Shown: piece after piece, positions 49,019 through 60,659 of the stretch | Layout: each line of letters opens with the position of its first letter | Position numbering within the stretch: the stretch's first letter is position 1 | From: Ideonella_A intermedia_A | GTDB lineage: Bacteria; Pseudomonadota; Gammaproteobacteria; Burkholderiales; Burkholderiaceae_C | NCBI GenBank assembly: GCA_943370175.1 | Contig: CALRPU020000019.1 | Coordinates: 1-64,000 of the forward strand | Direction of reading: 5' to 3' | DNA length: 64,000 nt | Program-made: the position numbers and the translations under genes | Notes under the pieces: generated by a model | What the model was told of the DNA's origin: nothing | The model's database searches: none | Seen by the model: the letters and a program-made list of their open reading frames with translations, nothing else

Positions 49019-50089
49019 ATGAACCCCTCGACGACTTCCCCCGGCCTTGGCGGCAAGCTCGCCTTCGTGCTGGTCACCTTTGCGGCGCTGGCGTTGCTGC
49101 CCTTCCTGTCGGGCGCCTACGGGCTCGACCTCGTCACCAAGATCATGGTGTACGCGTTGTTTGCGCTGAGCCTGGAGCTGCTGGTGGGCAGCACCGGCCT
49201 GGTGTGCTTCGGCCAGGCGGCCTTCTTCGGCATCGGGGCCTACGCCACGGTGTGGCTGTCGCCGCAGTACGACGCCGGCAACGTGGCCTGGCTGCTGCCC
49301 GGCTGCATGCTGGCCGCGGGTGCCTTTGCGCTGGCGGTGGGCGCGCTGTCGCTGCGCACCAAGGGCGTGTACTTCATCATGGTCACGCTGGCCTTCGCGC
49401 AGATGGCCTACTACGTGGTGCACGACACGCCGCTGGGCGGCGGCACCGACGGCGTCTACCTGACCGCCAAGCCCACGCTGGGCCCGTGGCTCGACCTGGA
49501 CAAGGCCCTGCCGCTGTACTACTTCACCCTGGCTTGCCTGGTGGCGGTGTTCGCCTTCCTGGCGGTGCTGCTGCGCTCGCGCTTCGGCCACGCGCTGGCC
49601 GGCATCAAGCACAACGAGCAGCGCATGAAGGCCGTTGGCTTTTCCACCTACCCCTACAAGCTGGCGGCCTTCGCCATCTCGGGCGCGCTGGCCGGGCTGG
49701 CGGGCTTTCTGTTCGCGGTGAAGGACGGCTATGTGAACCCGGAGCTGCTGAGCTGGCACCTGTCCGGCGCGGTGCTGATCATGATCATCCTGGGCGGCCT
49801 GGGCCACCTGCGAGGCGCGCTGATCGGCGCCTTCGCCTTCGCGCTGCTGCAGGAATTTTTCAAGTCCGAAGCCATCTTCGGTGCCTTTGCCAAGCACTGG
49901 CACCTGGGCCTGGGCCTGACCATCATCGTCAGCGTGGCGGTGCTGCCGAACGGCCTGGTGGGCCTGCCCGCGCGGCTGCGCGAACGCCTGTTCGGCGGCG
50001 ACGCCGGACGCGCCCGCGCGGCGCGCGCCGTGCCCGCGCCGGACGACGTCAGCGCCGCCGCCCCTTCGGACATGGGAGGCCGTCCATGA
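49019..50089 (+). CDS. ABC transporter permease, LivM type
   Basis: 356 residues, about nine helices. LVGSTGLVCFGQAAFFGIGAYA is the LivM signature and FGHALAGIKHNEQRMKAVGF the ATPase-contacting loop. A Pro/Ala/Arg-rich C-terminal tail (about 320-356) runs into the overlap with the ATPase gene (ATGA at 50086). Confidence 0.94.
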   Translation: MNPSTTSPGLGGKLAFVLVTFAALALLPFLSGAYGLDLVTKIMVYALFALSLELLVGSTGLVCFGQAAFFGIGAYATVWLSPQYDAGNVAWLLPGCMLAAGAFALAVGALSLRTKGVYFIMVTLAFAQMAYYVVHDTPLGGGTDGVYLTAKPTLGPWLDLDKALPLYYFTLACLVAVFAFLAVLLRSRFGHALAGIKHNEQRMKAVGFSTYPYKLAAFAISGALAGLAGFLFAVKDGYVNPELLSWHLSGAVLIMIILGGLGHLRGALIGAFAFALLQEFFKSEAIFGAFAKHWHLGLGLTIIVSVAVLPNGLVGLPARLRERLFGGDAGRARAARAVPAPDDVSAAAPSDMGGRP

Positions 50090-50913
50090 ATGCGACGTCG
50101 TCAACGCCGGCCGCGGTGGCGCCCGCCGCCGCGCAGGCCCCTGGCTCCTCCGGCACCGCCGCCGCCGGCCCGGACGTGTTGCTGAGCGGCGAGGCCATCT
50201 CGCGCCGCTTTGGTGGCCTGCTGGCCGTCGACCGGGTGTCGGTGCAGTTGCGCCGCGGCAGCGTGCACGCGGTCATCGGCACCAACGGCGCGGGCAAGTC
50301 CACGCTGATCAACATCCTGTCGGGCGAGATCCCGCCCAGCAGCGGCCGCATCGCCTTGCTGGGCCAGGACGTCACCGCCTGGAGCCAGCCGCGCCGCGCC
50401 CGCGCCGGGCTGGGCCGCAGCTACCAGCGCACCACCATCTTTCCGACCTTCAGCGTGTTCGAGAACTGCCGCCTGGCGGCGCAGTCCCGCCATCCGCGGC
50501 CCTGGGCCTGGTGGGAAGCCGCCAACCGTTGTTCGGCCAGCAGCGAGGCCGCCCGCAGCGCCGCGGCCCGCGCGGGCCTGGGCGCGGTGCTGGACCGCAG
50601 CGCCGGCTTGCTGTCGCACGGCCAGAAGCGCCAGCTGGAAATCGCGATGTGCCTGGCCACCGGGCCGCAGGTGCTGCTGCTGGACGAACCGCTGGCCGGC
50701 ATGGGCGCCGAGGAAACCGACCGCATGCTCGCGCTGTTGGACGAACTGAAGGCGGCGCACGCCATCTTGCTGGTCGAGCACGACATGGACGCCGTCTTCC
50801 GCGTGGCCGACCGCATCACCGTGATGGTCAACGGCGCGGTCATCGCCTCGGACGCCCCCGACGCGGTGCGCACCAACCCGGCGGTGCAGTCCGCCTACCT
50901 GGGACACGACTGA
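50086..50913 (+). CDS. ABC transporter ATPase, LivG type
   Basis: 275 residues. Ala/Pro-rich first ~30 residues, then an ABC domain: Walker A GTNGAGKST, signature LLSHGQKRQLEIA (H in place of the usual S), Walker B VLLLDEPLAG and the switch His in LLVEHDMDAV. It energises aromatic acid import. The next ATPase starts on the base after its stop. Confidence 0.94.
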   Translation: MNATSSTPAAVAPAAAQAPGSSGTAAAGPDVLLSGEAISRRFGGLLAVDRVSVQLRRGSVHAVIGTNGAGKSTLINILSGEIPPSSGRIALLGQDVTAWSQPRRARAGLGRSYQRTTIFPTFSVFENCRLAAQSRHPRPWAWWEAANRCSASSEAARSAAARAGLGAVLDRSAGLLSHGQKRQLEIAMCLATGPQVLLLDEPLAGMGAEETDRMLALLDELKAAHAILLVEHDMDAVFRVADRITVMVNGAVIASDAPDAVRTNPAVQSAYLGHD

Positions 50914-51621
50914 ATGGACCTCATCGTCGACGCCCGCGCCGTGCACGCCTGGTACGGCGCCAGCCACATCCTGCACGGCGTGGACCTGCAGATCGCCCGT
51001 GGCCAGACCGTGGGCCTGCTGGGGCGCAATGGCATGGGCAAGAGCACCTTGATCCGCACCTTGCTGGGCCACGTCACGCAGCGCGAAGGCCACATCGGCC
51101 TGTTCGGCCAGGATGCCTCGCGGGCCAAGCCGCACGAGGTGGCTCGGCTCGGCGTGGCCTACGTGCCCGAGGGCCGCGGCGTCTTTCCCAACCTGTCCGT
51201 GAAGGAAAACCTGGTGATGGCCGCGCGCGCGGGCCGCCAGGGTCAGCGCGACTGGACCTACGCCCGCGTGATGGACACCTTCCCGCGCTTGCAGGAGCGG
51301 GTGGGGCACCTGGGCGCGCAGTTGTCCGGCGGCGAGCAGCAGATGCTGTCCATCGGCCGCGCCTTGATGACCCACCCGGCGCTGATCATCCTGGACGAGG
51401 CCACCGAGGGCCTGGCGCCGCTGATCGTGGCCGAGATCTGGCGCGTCATCGAGGACATCCGCGCCAGCGGCATCGCCACGCTGATCGTCGACCGCGACTA
51501 CCGCAAGGTGCTGGCGCGCAGCGAACAGGCGCTGGTGCTGCAGAAGGGCCAGGTGGTGCTGCGCGGGCCCTCGGCCCAGGTGGCGGCCGATCCGACACTG
51601 GGCAGCTTTCTCGGCGTCTGA
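50914..51621 (+). CDS. ABC transporter ATPase, LivF type
   Basis: 235 residues. Walker A GRNGMGKST, Q-loop region, signature QLSGGEQQMLSIGRAL and Walker B LIILDEATEGLAP. The position of the usual VEQN after Walker B reads VDRD (about residue 191), and the usual Pro of DEP is Ala, both unusual for LivF. It ends the boxD-transport operon. The downstream 183 bases to the convergent glutathione transferase hold only short GC-rich repeats. Confidence 0.93.
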   Translation: MDLIVDARAVHAWYGASHILHGVDLQIARGQTVGLLGRNGMGKSTLIRTLLGHVTQREGHIGLFGQDASRAKPHEVARLGVAYVPEGRGVFPNLSVKENLVMAARAGRQGQRDWTYARVMDTFPRLQERVGHLGAQLSGGEQQMLSIGRALMTHPALIILDEATEGLAPLIVAEIWRVIEDIRASGIATLIVDRDYRKVLARSEQALVLQKGQVVLRGPSAQVAADPTLGSFLGV

Positions 51622-51804
51622 AGCGACCGGGATCCGGGGCAGGCCCCGTGGGGGCATCGACCCTTCATCCACCTTGCCGCCGTGCCGACGTTCCACTGCG
51701 CCAGCGCCAGCGCCAGCCCGACCGCGGCGCCTTTTGGGGTGGCGCTGGCCGGACGCGCCGCCTTGGTCAGGCGGGGCCGCGTGGTTCCGCGCGTGATGCG
51801 GGGG

Positions 51805-52428
51805 TCAGAGCACGGCGGCGCTGGGCCGCTGAGCAATGCGGTCGCGCCAGGCCTGCAGGTGGGCGAAGCCCTCGTCGCCGGCCTTGAACTTCATCAGCCC
51901 GCGGGCGAATTCGATGGCGCAGTAGGCGGTGATGTCGGCGATGGTGAAGCGGTTGCCGGCGATGAACGCGTGCCTGGCCAGTTCGCCGTCCAGCCAGGCC
52001 GCGATGCCGCGCAGCTTTTGGCCCTGCGAGGCGCTGAAGTCGGGAAACTGCGGCTGCTCCAGCGGTGCGAGGCCCGGGTGGCCGTGGCGGATCCAGTTGG
52101 CGATGGTGCCCAGGAAGTACAGCTCCATGCGCCGGTCGGCGGCCTCGATGAAGGCCCGCTCCTCGAAGTCGACGCCCATCAGGTTGGGTTCGGGGTGGCG
52201 GCCTTCCAGGTAGGTGCAGATGGCACGGGTTTCACCCAGCACGCGGCCGTCGTCGAACTCCAGCACCGGCACCTTGGCCAGTGGGCTCTTGGCCTTGTAG
52301 TCGGCGTTCTGGTGTTCGTTGGCGCCGATCTGCACCGTGGCGAACTCGATGTCGGTGATGCCTTTTTCGGCGATGAACATCAGCACGCGACGCGGGCTGG
52401 GCGCCCGGGGAGATACCCACAGTTTCAT
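51805..52428 (-). CDS. Glutathione S-transferase family protein
   Basis: 207 residues. The thioredoxin-fold N-domain (MKLWVSPRAPSPRRVLMFIAEKG, then KVPVLEFDDGRVLGETRAICTYLE with the cis-Pro and glutathione-binding Glu/Thr) leads to a helical C-domain. The usual catalytic Ser/Tyr/Cys near the N-terminus is most likely Ser6 or Ser11. The substrate is unknown. The ATG at 52428 gives the family start. It lies 50 bases downstream of folA on the same strand. Confidence 0.9.
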   Translation of the reverse strand: MKLWVSPRAPSPRRVLMFIAEKGITDIEFATVQIGANEHQNADYKAKSPLAKVPVLEFDDGRVLGETRAICTYLEGRHPEPNLMGVDFEERAFIEAADRRMELYFLGTIANWIRHGHPGLAPLEQPQFPDFSASQGQKLRGIAAWLDGELARHAFIAGNRFTIADITAYCAIEFARGLMKFKAGDEGFAHLQAWRDRIAQRPSAAVL

Positions 52429-52478
52429 GGTGTGTGTGTCCGGTTCGGGTGATGGGCGGTCCGCGCGGGCGGACGCGG

Positions 52479-53018
52479 TCAACGCAGGCGCTCGCGGGTG
52501 ACGAAGTCGAAATGGAAGTCGTTGGGCGCGGCGGCGCGGTGCCGCTCGCGGGCCACTTCGCGCCAGCCCGGCGACAGGGTTTGGAAATCAGGAAAGTGGT
52601 TGTCGCCTTCAAAGACCGCGTCGATCTCGGTCAGCACCAGCCGGTCGGCAAAGGCCAGGGTCTGCGCGTACACCTCGGCGCCGCCGATCACGCAGACCTC
52701 GGGCGGGCCGTCGGTGGGGTGTTGCTCGATCCATTGGCTGGCCAACGCCAGCGCCTGGTCCAGGTTGGGCGCGGTGACCACGTCGGCGGTGGCGGCGGCG
52801 GTGGGCCCGCTGCGGCTCATCACGATGTTCAGGCGGCCAGGCAAGGCGCGGCCAATGGACGCGTGGGTGCGCCGGCCCATGATCAGCGGGCGACCCAGGG
52901 TGGTGCGCCGGAAATGCTTCAGGTCTTCCGGCAAGTGCCAGGGCATGCGCTCGCCGCGCACCCCGATCAGGCGGTGGCGGTCCATGGCGGCGATCAGGGT
53001 CAGGCGGGGCGTGGGCAT
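52479..53018 (-). CDS. folA: Dihydrofolate reductase
   Basis: 179 residues. It reduces dihydrofolate to tetrahydrofolate with NADPH. LIAAMDRHRLIGVRGERMPWHLPEDLKHFRR carries the substrate-binding Glu/Asp region, RPLIMGRRTHASIGRALPGRLNIVMSR the NADPH site, and CVIGGAEVYAQTLAFADRLVLTEID the closing fold. An Arg/Glu/Arg insert (GVRGERMP) replaces the shorter loop of E. coli DHFR. Confidence 0.95.
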   Translation of the reverse strand: MPTPRLTLIAAMDRHRLIGVRGERMPWHLPEDLKHFRRTTLGRPLIMGRRTHASIGRALPGRLNIVMSRSGPTAAATADVVTAPNLDQALALASQWIEQHPTDGPPEVCVIGGAEVYAQTLAFADRLVLTEIDAVFEGDNHFPDFQTLSPGWREVARERHRAAAPNDFHFDFVTRERLR

Positions 53019-53122
53019 GGGGGAGGATTGTCGTGCAGCGCCGGCGCGCCCTGGAACTGGCCGTCCCGTTGGCGGCGTGCACCCGGCCGATCACGAGGAC
53101 AGGGCCATGATTTTTCATTCGA

Positions 53123-53131
53123 TGGTATAAA
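53123..53131 (+). promoter_or_regulatory. Extended -10 promoter of the toxin-antitoxin operon
   Basis: TGG-TATAAA is a TGn extended -10 whose end is six bases before the antitoxin ATG at 53138. The expected start site then falls on or near that ATG, which suggests a leaderless transcript. No convincing -35 is seen. The flanks are AT-rich compared with the window. Confidence 0.5.
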
Positions 53132-53137
53132 TCTTTC

Positions 53138-53533
53138 ATGAGAAATGTTTTTGTGGCCGAGTCATCGCCGGCGTTCACGCAGGTTCAACCCGGCCAGGTG
53201 CTGGCCAAGGCCACCGCGCGGGCCGCCACGCTGCTGGGCTTGAGCGGGGCGGCGCTGTCGCGGGTCATCGGCGTCAGCGAGCCCACGGTGTCGCGCTTGC
53301 TGCGCGGCGACCGTGCGCTTGCGCCGGCATCGAAGGAGGGCGAGTTGGCGGCCTTGCTGGTGCGGGTCTACCGCTCGCTCGACGCCTTGGTGGGCAACGA
53401 CGATGGCAAGCGCGCCGCCTGGATGGGCAGCCACAACGACGCGCTGGGCGGCGTGCCGCGCGAGCTGATCCAGTCGGTGGAAGGCCTGGTCGCGGTGCTG
53501 TGCTACCTCGACGGCATGCGCGCGCCGGCATGA
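53138..53533 (+). CDS. Xre/MbcA/ParS-type antitoxin
   Basis: 131 residues. An HTH region (about 20-60; GLSGAALSRVIGVSEPTVSRLLRGDRAL) is followed by the ParS/MbcA-type toxin-binding domain (about 65-131; VRVYRSLDALVGNDDGKRAAWM, then VEGLVAVLCYLDGMRAP). It should neutralise and autoregulate the RES-domain toxin downstream; the stop overlaps the toxin start (ATGA). Confidence 0.9.
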   Translation: MRNVFVAESSPAFTQVQPGQVLAKATARAATLLGLSGAALSRVIGVSEPTVSRLLRGDRALAPASKEGELAALLVRVYRSLDALVGNDDGKRAAWMGSHNDALGGVPRELIQSVEGLVAVLCYLDGMRAPA

Positions 53534-54354
53534 CCGTCGCGTCGGACCCGCCGGTCGTTCCCCCTGAATGGTTCGCCACCGGCCAGCGGCAGCAGATGCT
53601 GGCCTGGCGCGCGGTCGAGGCCCAGCACGTCGTGGCCACGATGCGCCTGGTCGACACGCTGGACGAGCAGGCGGTGCTGGAGCAATTGCTCGAATCCAGC
53701 AAACCCAAGCTGCCCGGTGGTGGGGGCGGCGCGGGTGGCGCAGGCAAGCACGTGCTGCTCACCACGCCCTTCCGCTACCGGCCGCAGCATGGCAGCCGCT
53801 TTCGGCCGGCGGGCGCGGCGGGCGTCTGGTACGGCGCTGCCACGGTGCGCACGGCCTGCGCCGAGGTGGCGTACTGGCGCTGGCGCTTCCTGATGGACAG
53901 TGAAGGCCTGCAGGGCACCGACCTGCTGACCGAGCACACGGTGTTTCCGGCGCAGATCGACGGCCTGGCCATCAATTTGCGCGCCGACCCCTGGCGTGCG
54001 CGCCGCGCGGCTTGGACCGACCCGGTGGACTACCGCGCCACCCAGGCGCTGGCCGCGGCCGCGCGCGCGCAGCGCGTGCAGTGGCTGCGCTATGAATCGG
54101 TGCGCGATCCGGGCGGCGACTGCGGCGTGGTCTTGGATGTGGCGGCGCTCGACCGCCTGGACCTCAGTCGTCAGCAGACCTGGCATTGCCGCACCACGCG
54201 CCTTGCGGTCCGCATGGTCCACGGGGAGGACCGCCACGAGTGGCGGTTCGGGGCGGCAGCGGCGGTTGAAGCCATGGTGGCCGACGCGGTGCCCGCACCC
54301 ACGACTCCCGCCGCCCGCCCCGCCAAGCGGCCCGGCTCCCGCTCAGGCGCTTGA
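53530..54354 (+). CDS. RES-domain toxin
   Basis: 274 residues. The RES family toxins of Xre-RES modules act on NAD+. The conserved R-E-S residues are suggested by the blocks RFRPAGAAGVWYGAATVRTACAEVAYWRWRF and YESVRDPGGDCGVVLD. Between the N-terminal segment and the core is a Gly-rich stretch (GGGGGAGGAG, about residues 73-82). The C-terminus converges on the GntR gene with 12 bases of overlap. The toxic activity itself is inferred. Confidence 0.88.
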   Translation: MTVASDPPVVPPEWFATGQRQQMLAWRAVEAQHVVATMRLVDTLDEQAVLEQLLESSKPKLPGGGGGAGGAGKHVLLTTPFRYRPQHGSRFRPAGAAGVWYGAATVRTACAEVAYWRWRFLMDSEGLQGTDLLTEHTVFPAQIDGLAINLRADPWRARRAAWTDPVDYRATQALAAAARAQRVQWLRYESVRDPGGDCGVVLDVAALDRLDLSRQQTWHCRTTRLAVRMVHGEDRHEWRFGAAAAVEAMVADAVPAPTTPAARPAKRPGSRSGA

Positions 54355-55002
54355 CGCCGCTTCTCGTCCGGCGCTGATGTGCCGGTGCATCAGGGCCTGC
54401 GCCGCGGCCGGATTGCGCGCGTGCAGCGCCGCCATCAGGTCGCGGTGCTCGTTCAGCGAGGCGTCCAGGCGGCCCTGCTTGAACAGCGAGTGGTGGCGGT
54501 TCAGCTTCATCACCTTGCGCAGGTCCAGCACCATCTGAACGCGCCAGCGGTTGTTGGCCAGGTCCAGCAGGCGCATGTGAAAGCGCTCGTTGGCGGCGAA
54601 GAAGGCGTCGCGGTCGTCGACCGAGGCCTCCAGCGCGTCGTGCAGCGCCTGCAGTTCGGTCAGTTCGGCCTCGCCGGCCTGAGCCGCCACGGTGGCCGCG
54701 GCGTCGCTTTCCAGCAGCGCCATGAGGTGAAAGACCTCCACCAGATCGCGCTCGCTGACCTCGGTCACGTAGGCGCCGCGGCGCAGCTTCATCGTCACCA
54801 GGCCCTCGGCGGCCAGCACCTTCAGCGCCTCGCGCAGCGGGGTGCGGCTGATGCCGTACTCGGCGGTCAGCGCCTGTTCGTCGATCCAGCTGCCGGGGGC
54901 GAGGCCGTGGCTGAGGATGCGTGTGCGCAGCCGCTCGGCGACCTGTTCGTACAGGGCCTGGGAGGGCAGTCGGCTGGGCGGCGGGGCCACCGGGGACGTC
55001 AT
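54343..55002 (-). CDS. GntR family regulator, FadR/FCD subfamily
   Basis: 219 residues from ATG 55002 (a GTG at 55029 is an alternative). A winged HTH at about residues 12-75 (ERLRTRILSHGLAPGSWIDEQALTAEYGISRTPLREALKVL) precedes an FCD ligand-binding domain (about 90-215) with the metal-type His/Asp residues spread through HMRLLDLANNRW and HRDLMAALHARN. It is divergent from the methylmalonyl-CoA mutase operon and probably controls it in response to a propionyl-CoA-pathway metabolite. Confidence 0.9.
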   Translation of the reverse strand: MTSPVAPPPSRLPSQALYEQVAERLRTRILSHGLAPGSWIDEQALTAEYGISRTPLREALKVLAAEGLVTMKLRRGAYVTEVSERDLVEVFHLMALLESDAAATVAAQAGEAELTELQALHDALEASVDDRDAFFAANERFHMRLLDLANNRWRVQMVLDLRKVMKLNRHHSLFKQGRLDASLNEHRDLMAALHARNPAAAQALMHRHISAGREAASSA

Positions 55003-55034
55003 GGGCAGGGCTTTCAAAGCGGCGGGCACGTTGG

Positions 55035-55040
55035 CTATAA
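55035..55040 (+). promoter_or_regulatory. Candidate -10 of the methylmalonyl-CoA mutase operon
   Basis: A perfect TATAAT sits in the divergent region between gntR and the mutase gene, 105 bases before the mutase ATG. The -35 region is weak (TTTCAA at 55012, 17 bases upstream), which is what one expects for an activated or repressor-controlled promoter. The complement also offers AT-rich sequence for the gntR direction. Confidence 0.45.
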
Positions 55041-55145
55041 TTCAATTTTGCATTACGGCCAGGGCGCTTGTCGACCCTCGCGCGGGTTGTCCCCCAGCAA
55101 CGCTGGCCAAAGTGCCACGGCCGTCACGACATCACCGAGGTTTTC

Positions 55146-57326
<2,181 letters not shown>

Positions 57327-57359
57327 CGGTCTGCGTTCCTACCTCTTTCCAGGCCGCCC

Positions 57360-57851
57360 ATGGACACCCGCGACAACCGCCCGACCCCCACCGGCCTGGC
57401 GCTGCGCCCCGCCGACGAGGGCGACTTCGAGGCCCTGCTGGCGCTGCGCATGGCCGCCATGCGCGAAAGCCTGGAACGCCTGGGCCGCTTCGACCCGCAG
57501 CGCGCGCGCGAACGGCTGAGCCGGGGCTTCCTGCCGGCCTACACCCGCCACATCCTGAAGGACGGCGAACTGGTCGGCTTCGTGGTGGTGGTGCCGCGAG
57601 AGAAGGACTGCCTGCTCGACCACCTGTACATCCACCCGAACGGGCAGGGCCAGGGCATCGGCACCTGGGTGATGGACCAGGTGCTGAAGGAGGCCGACCA
57701 GCGCGGCAAGTCGGTGTCGGTCACGGCCCTGAAGCACAGCGCGGCCAACCGCTTCTACCTTCGCCATGGCTTCGTGCTGCAGGCCGAAGGCGAGTGGGAC
57801 CTCTACTACGTGCGGCCGGCCCAGGCGGCCCCGTCCGACCGCCGCCGGTGA
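57360..57851 (+). CDS. GNAT family N-acetyltransferase
   Basis: 163 residues. GNAT fold: LALRPADEGDFEALLALR at the start, GFVVVVPREKDCLLDHLYIHP, and the acetyl-CoA loop NGQGQGIGTWVMDQVL. Only 33 bases separate it from the mutase, and meaB follows, so it is probably cotranscribed with them. Its substrate is unknown; acylation of a pathway enzyme is a possibility, not a claim. Confidence 0.85.
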   Translation: MDTRDNRPTPTGLALRPADEGDFEALLALRMAAMRESLERLGRFDPQRARERLSRGFLPAYTRHILKDGELVGFVVVVPREKDCLLDHLYIHPNGQGQGIGTWVMDQVLKEADQRGKSVSVTALKHSAANRFYLRHGFVLQAEGEWDLYYVRPAQAAPSDRRR

Positions 57852-57913
57852 TCGGCGGGGTTGCCTGACATGGATCTCGCGCCTCAGCGCTCCAGCGTTC
57901 CCTGCCCGCCCCC

Positions 57914-58951
57914 ATGAGCCCTGTTCACGCCACGGACGCCCTTGATGCGCCGCAGCAGCGCCTGTTCGATGAGTTGCTGGGCCCGCCTTGTCCGGCCCAG
58001 CGGCGCGCCATCGCCAAGACCATCACCTTGCTGGAGTCGACGCGGGCCGACCACCGGCCTCGCGCCGATGCGCTGCTCAACGCCCTGTTGCCGCACAGCG
58101 GGCGGTCGTTGCGCCTGGGCATCTCGGGCGTGCCCGGTGTGGGCAAGAGCACCTTCATCGAGGCGCTGGGCTTGTACCTGATCGACCAGGGACACCGCGT
58201 GGCCGTGCTGGCGGTCGACCCCTCGTCCAGCGTGTCGGGCGGGTCGATCCTGGGCGACAAGACGCGCATGGAGTTCTTGTCGGTCCACGAGCGCGCCTAC
58301 ATCCGCCCGAGCCCGGCCAGCGGCACGCTGGGCGGCGTGGCAGAGCGCACGCGCGAATCGATGCTGGTCTGCGAGGCCGCGGGCTACGACGTGGTGATCG
58401 TCGAGACCGTGGGCGTGGGCCAGAGCGAGACGGCGGTGGCCGGCATGACCGACCTGTTCGTCCTGCTGCAACTGCCCAATGCGGGCGACGACCTGCAGGC
58501 CATCAAGAAGGGCGTGATGGAGCTGGCCGACCTGGTCGTCATCAACAAGGCCGACCTCGACGAACACGCCGCGCTGCGCGCCCGCGCGCAGATCACCAGC
58601 GCGCTGCGCTTGTTCGGCCTGCACGGCAACCCCGACCACGTTCACCACGACGAGGCGGTGTGGCACCCGACGGTGCTGCAGATGAGCGCGCTGAAAAACG
58701 TCGGCGTCGATGCCTTCTGGCAGACCGTCAGCCAGTTCCGCACGCTGCAGACCGCCAACGGCCGCCTGGCCGCGCGCCGCCGCGTTCAGGACGAGGCCTG
58801 GATGTGGGAGCGCATCGACGCCGGCCTGAAGGCCCGCTTCCGCGCGCACCCGCCGATCCGCGAACTGTTGCCCGCACTGAGCACCGAGGTGCGCGCCGGC
58901 CGTGTGGCCGCGTCGGTGGCCGCGCGGCGCCTGCTCGATCTGTTTCATTGA
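57914..58951 (+). CDS. meaB: Methylmalonyl-CoA mutase-associated GTPase MeaB
   Basis: 345 residues. It is the G-protein chaperone that protects and reloads B12-dependent mutases. P-loop GVPGVGKST near residue 77, VDPSSSVSGGSILGDKTRM, VIVETVGVGQSE (switch II) and NKADLD (base specificity) are visible. It lies in the mutase operon, as usual. Confidence 0.95.
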   Translation: MSPVHATDALDAPQQRLFDELLGPPCPAQRRAIAKTITLLESTRADHRPRADALLNALLPHSGRSLRLGISGVPGVGKSTFIEALGLYLIDQGHRVAVLAVDPSSSVSGGSILGDKTRMEFLSVHERAYIRPSPASGTLGGVAERTRESMLVCEAAGYDVVIVETVGVGQSETAVAGMTDLFVLLQLPNAGDDLQAIKKGVMELADLVVINKADLDEHAALRARAQITSALRLFGLHGNPDHVHHDEAVWHPTVLQMSALKNVGVDAFWQTVSQFRTLQTANGRLAARRRVQDEAWMWERIDAGLKARFRAHPPIRELLPALSTEVRAGRVAASVAARRLLDLFH

Positions 58952-58984
58952 ACCCCACGACCCAGAATCCGGAGGACCGATCCC

Positions 58985-60517
<1,533 letters not shown>

Positions 60518-60659
60518 TGGGGCCCCCCAGTCGCTTCGCTCCTGCCCCCGAGGGGCGCCCGCTGGCGGACCGGCGCAGCCGGATCCGCGGCGGTGGCTGG
60601 ACGAACGGCTTCGCTGCGCTGGCCTTCGCTGCTTTTTTTGCCCTGTGTGAGGGAATGAC
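60518..60659. repeat. Intergenic GC-rich repeat element between pccB and pccA
   Basis: 142 bases without a gene. The first part (CCCCCCAGTCGCTTCGCTCC then TGCCCCCGAGGGGCGC) resembles a GC-rich intergenic repeat I recall from related Burkholderiales genomes. It contains the inverted pair GCCCC/GGGGC, and further on there are short CTTCGCTGC repeats. No other copy is present in this window, so the repeat status is from recollection only. Confidence 0.4.

Noticed and set aside
51622..51804. Possible gene or terminator between the LivF-type gene and the glutathione transferase
   Set aside because: Only short GCCAGC repeats and a hairpin with too small a loop; the + frame from 51682 has no homology signal.
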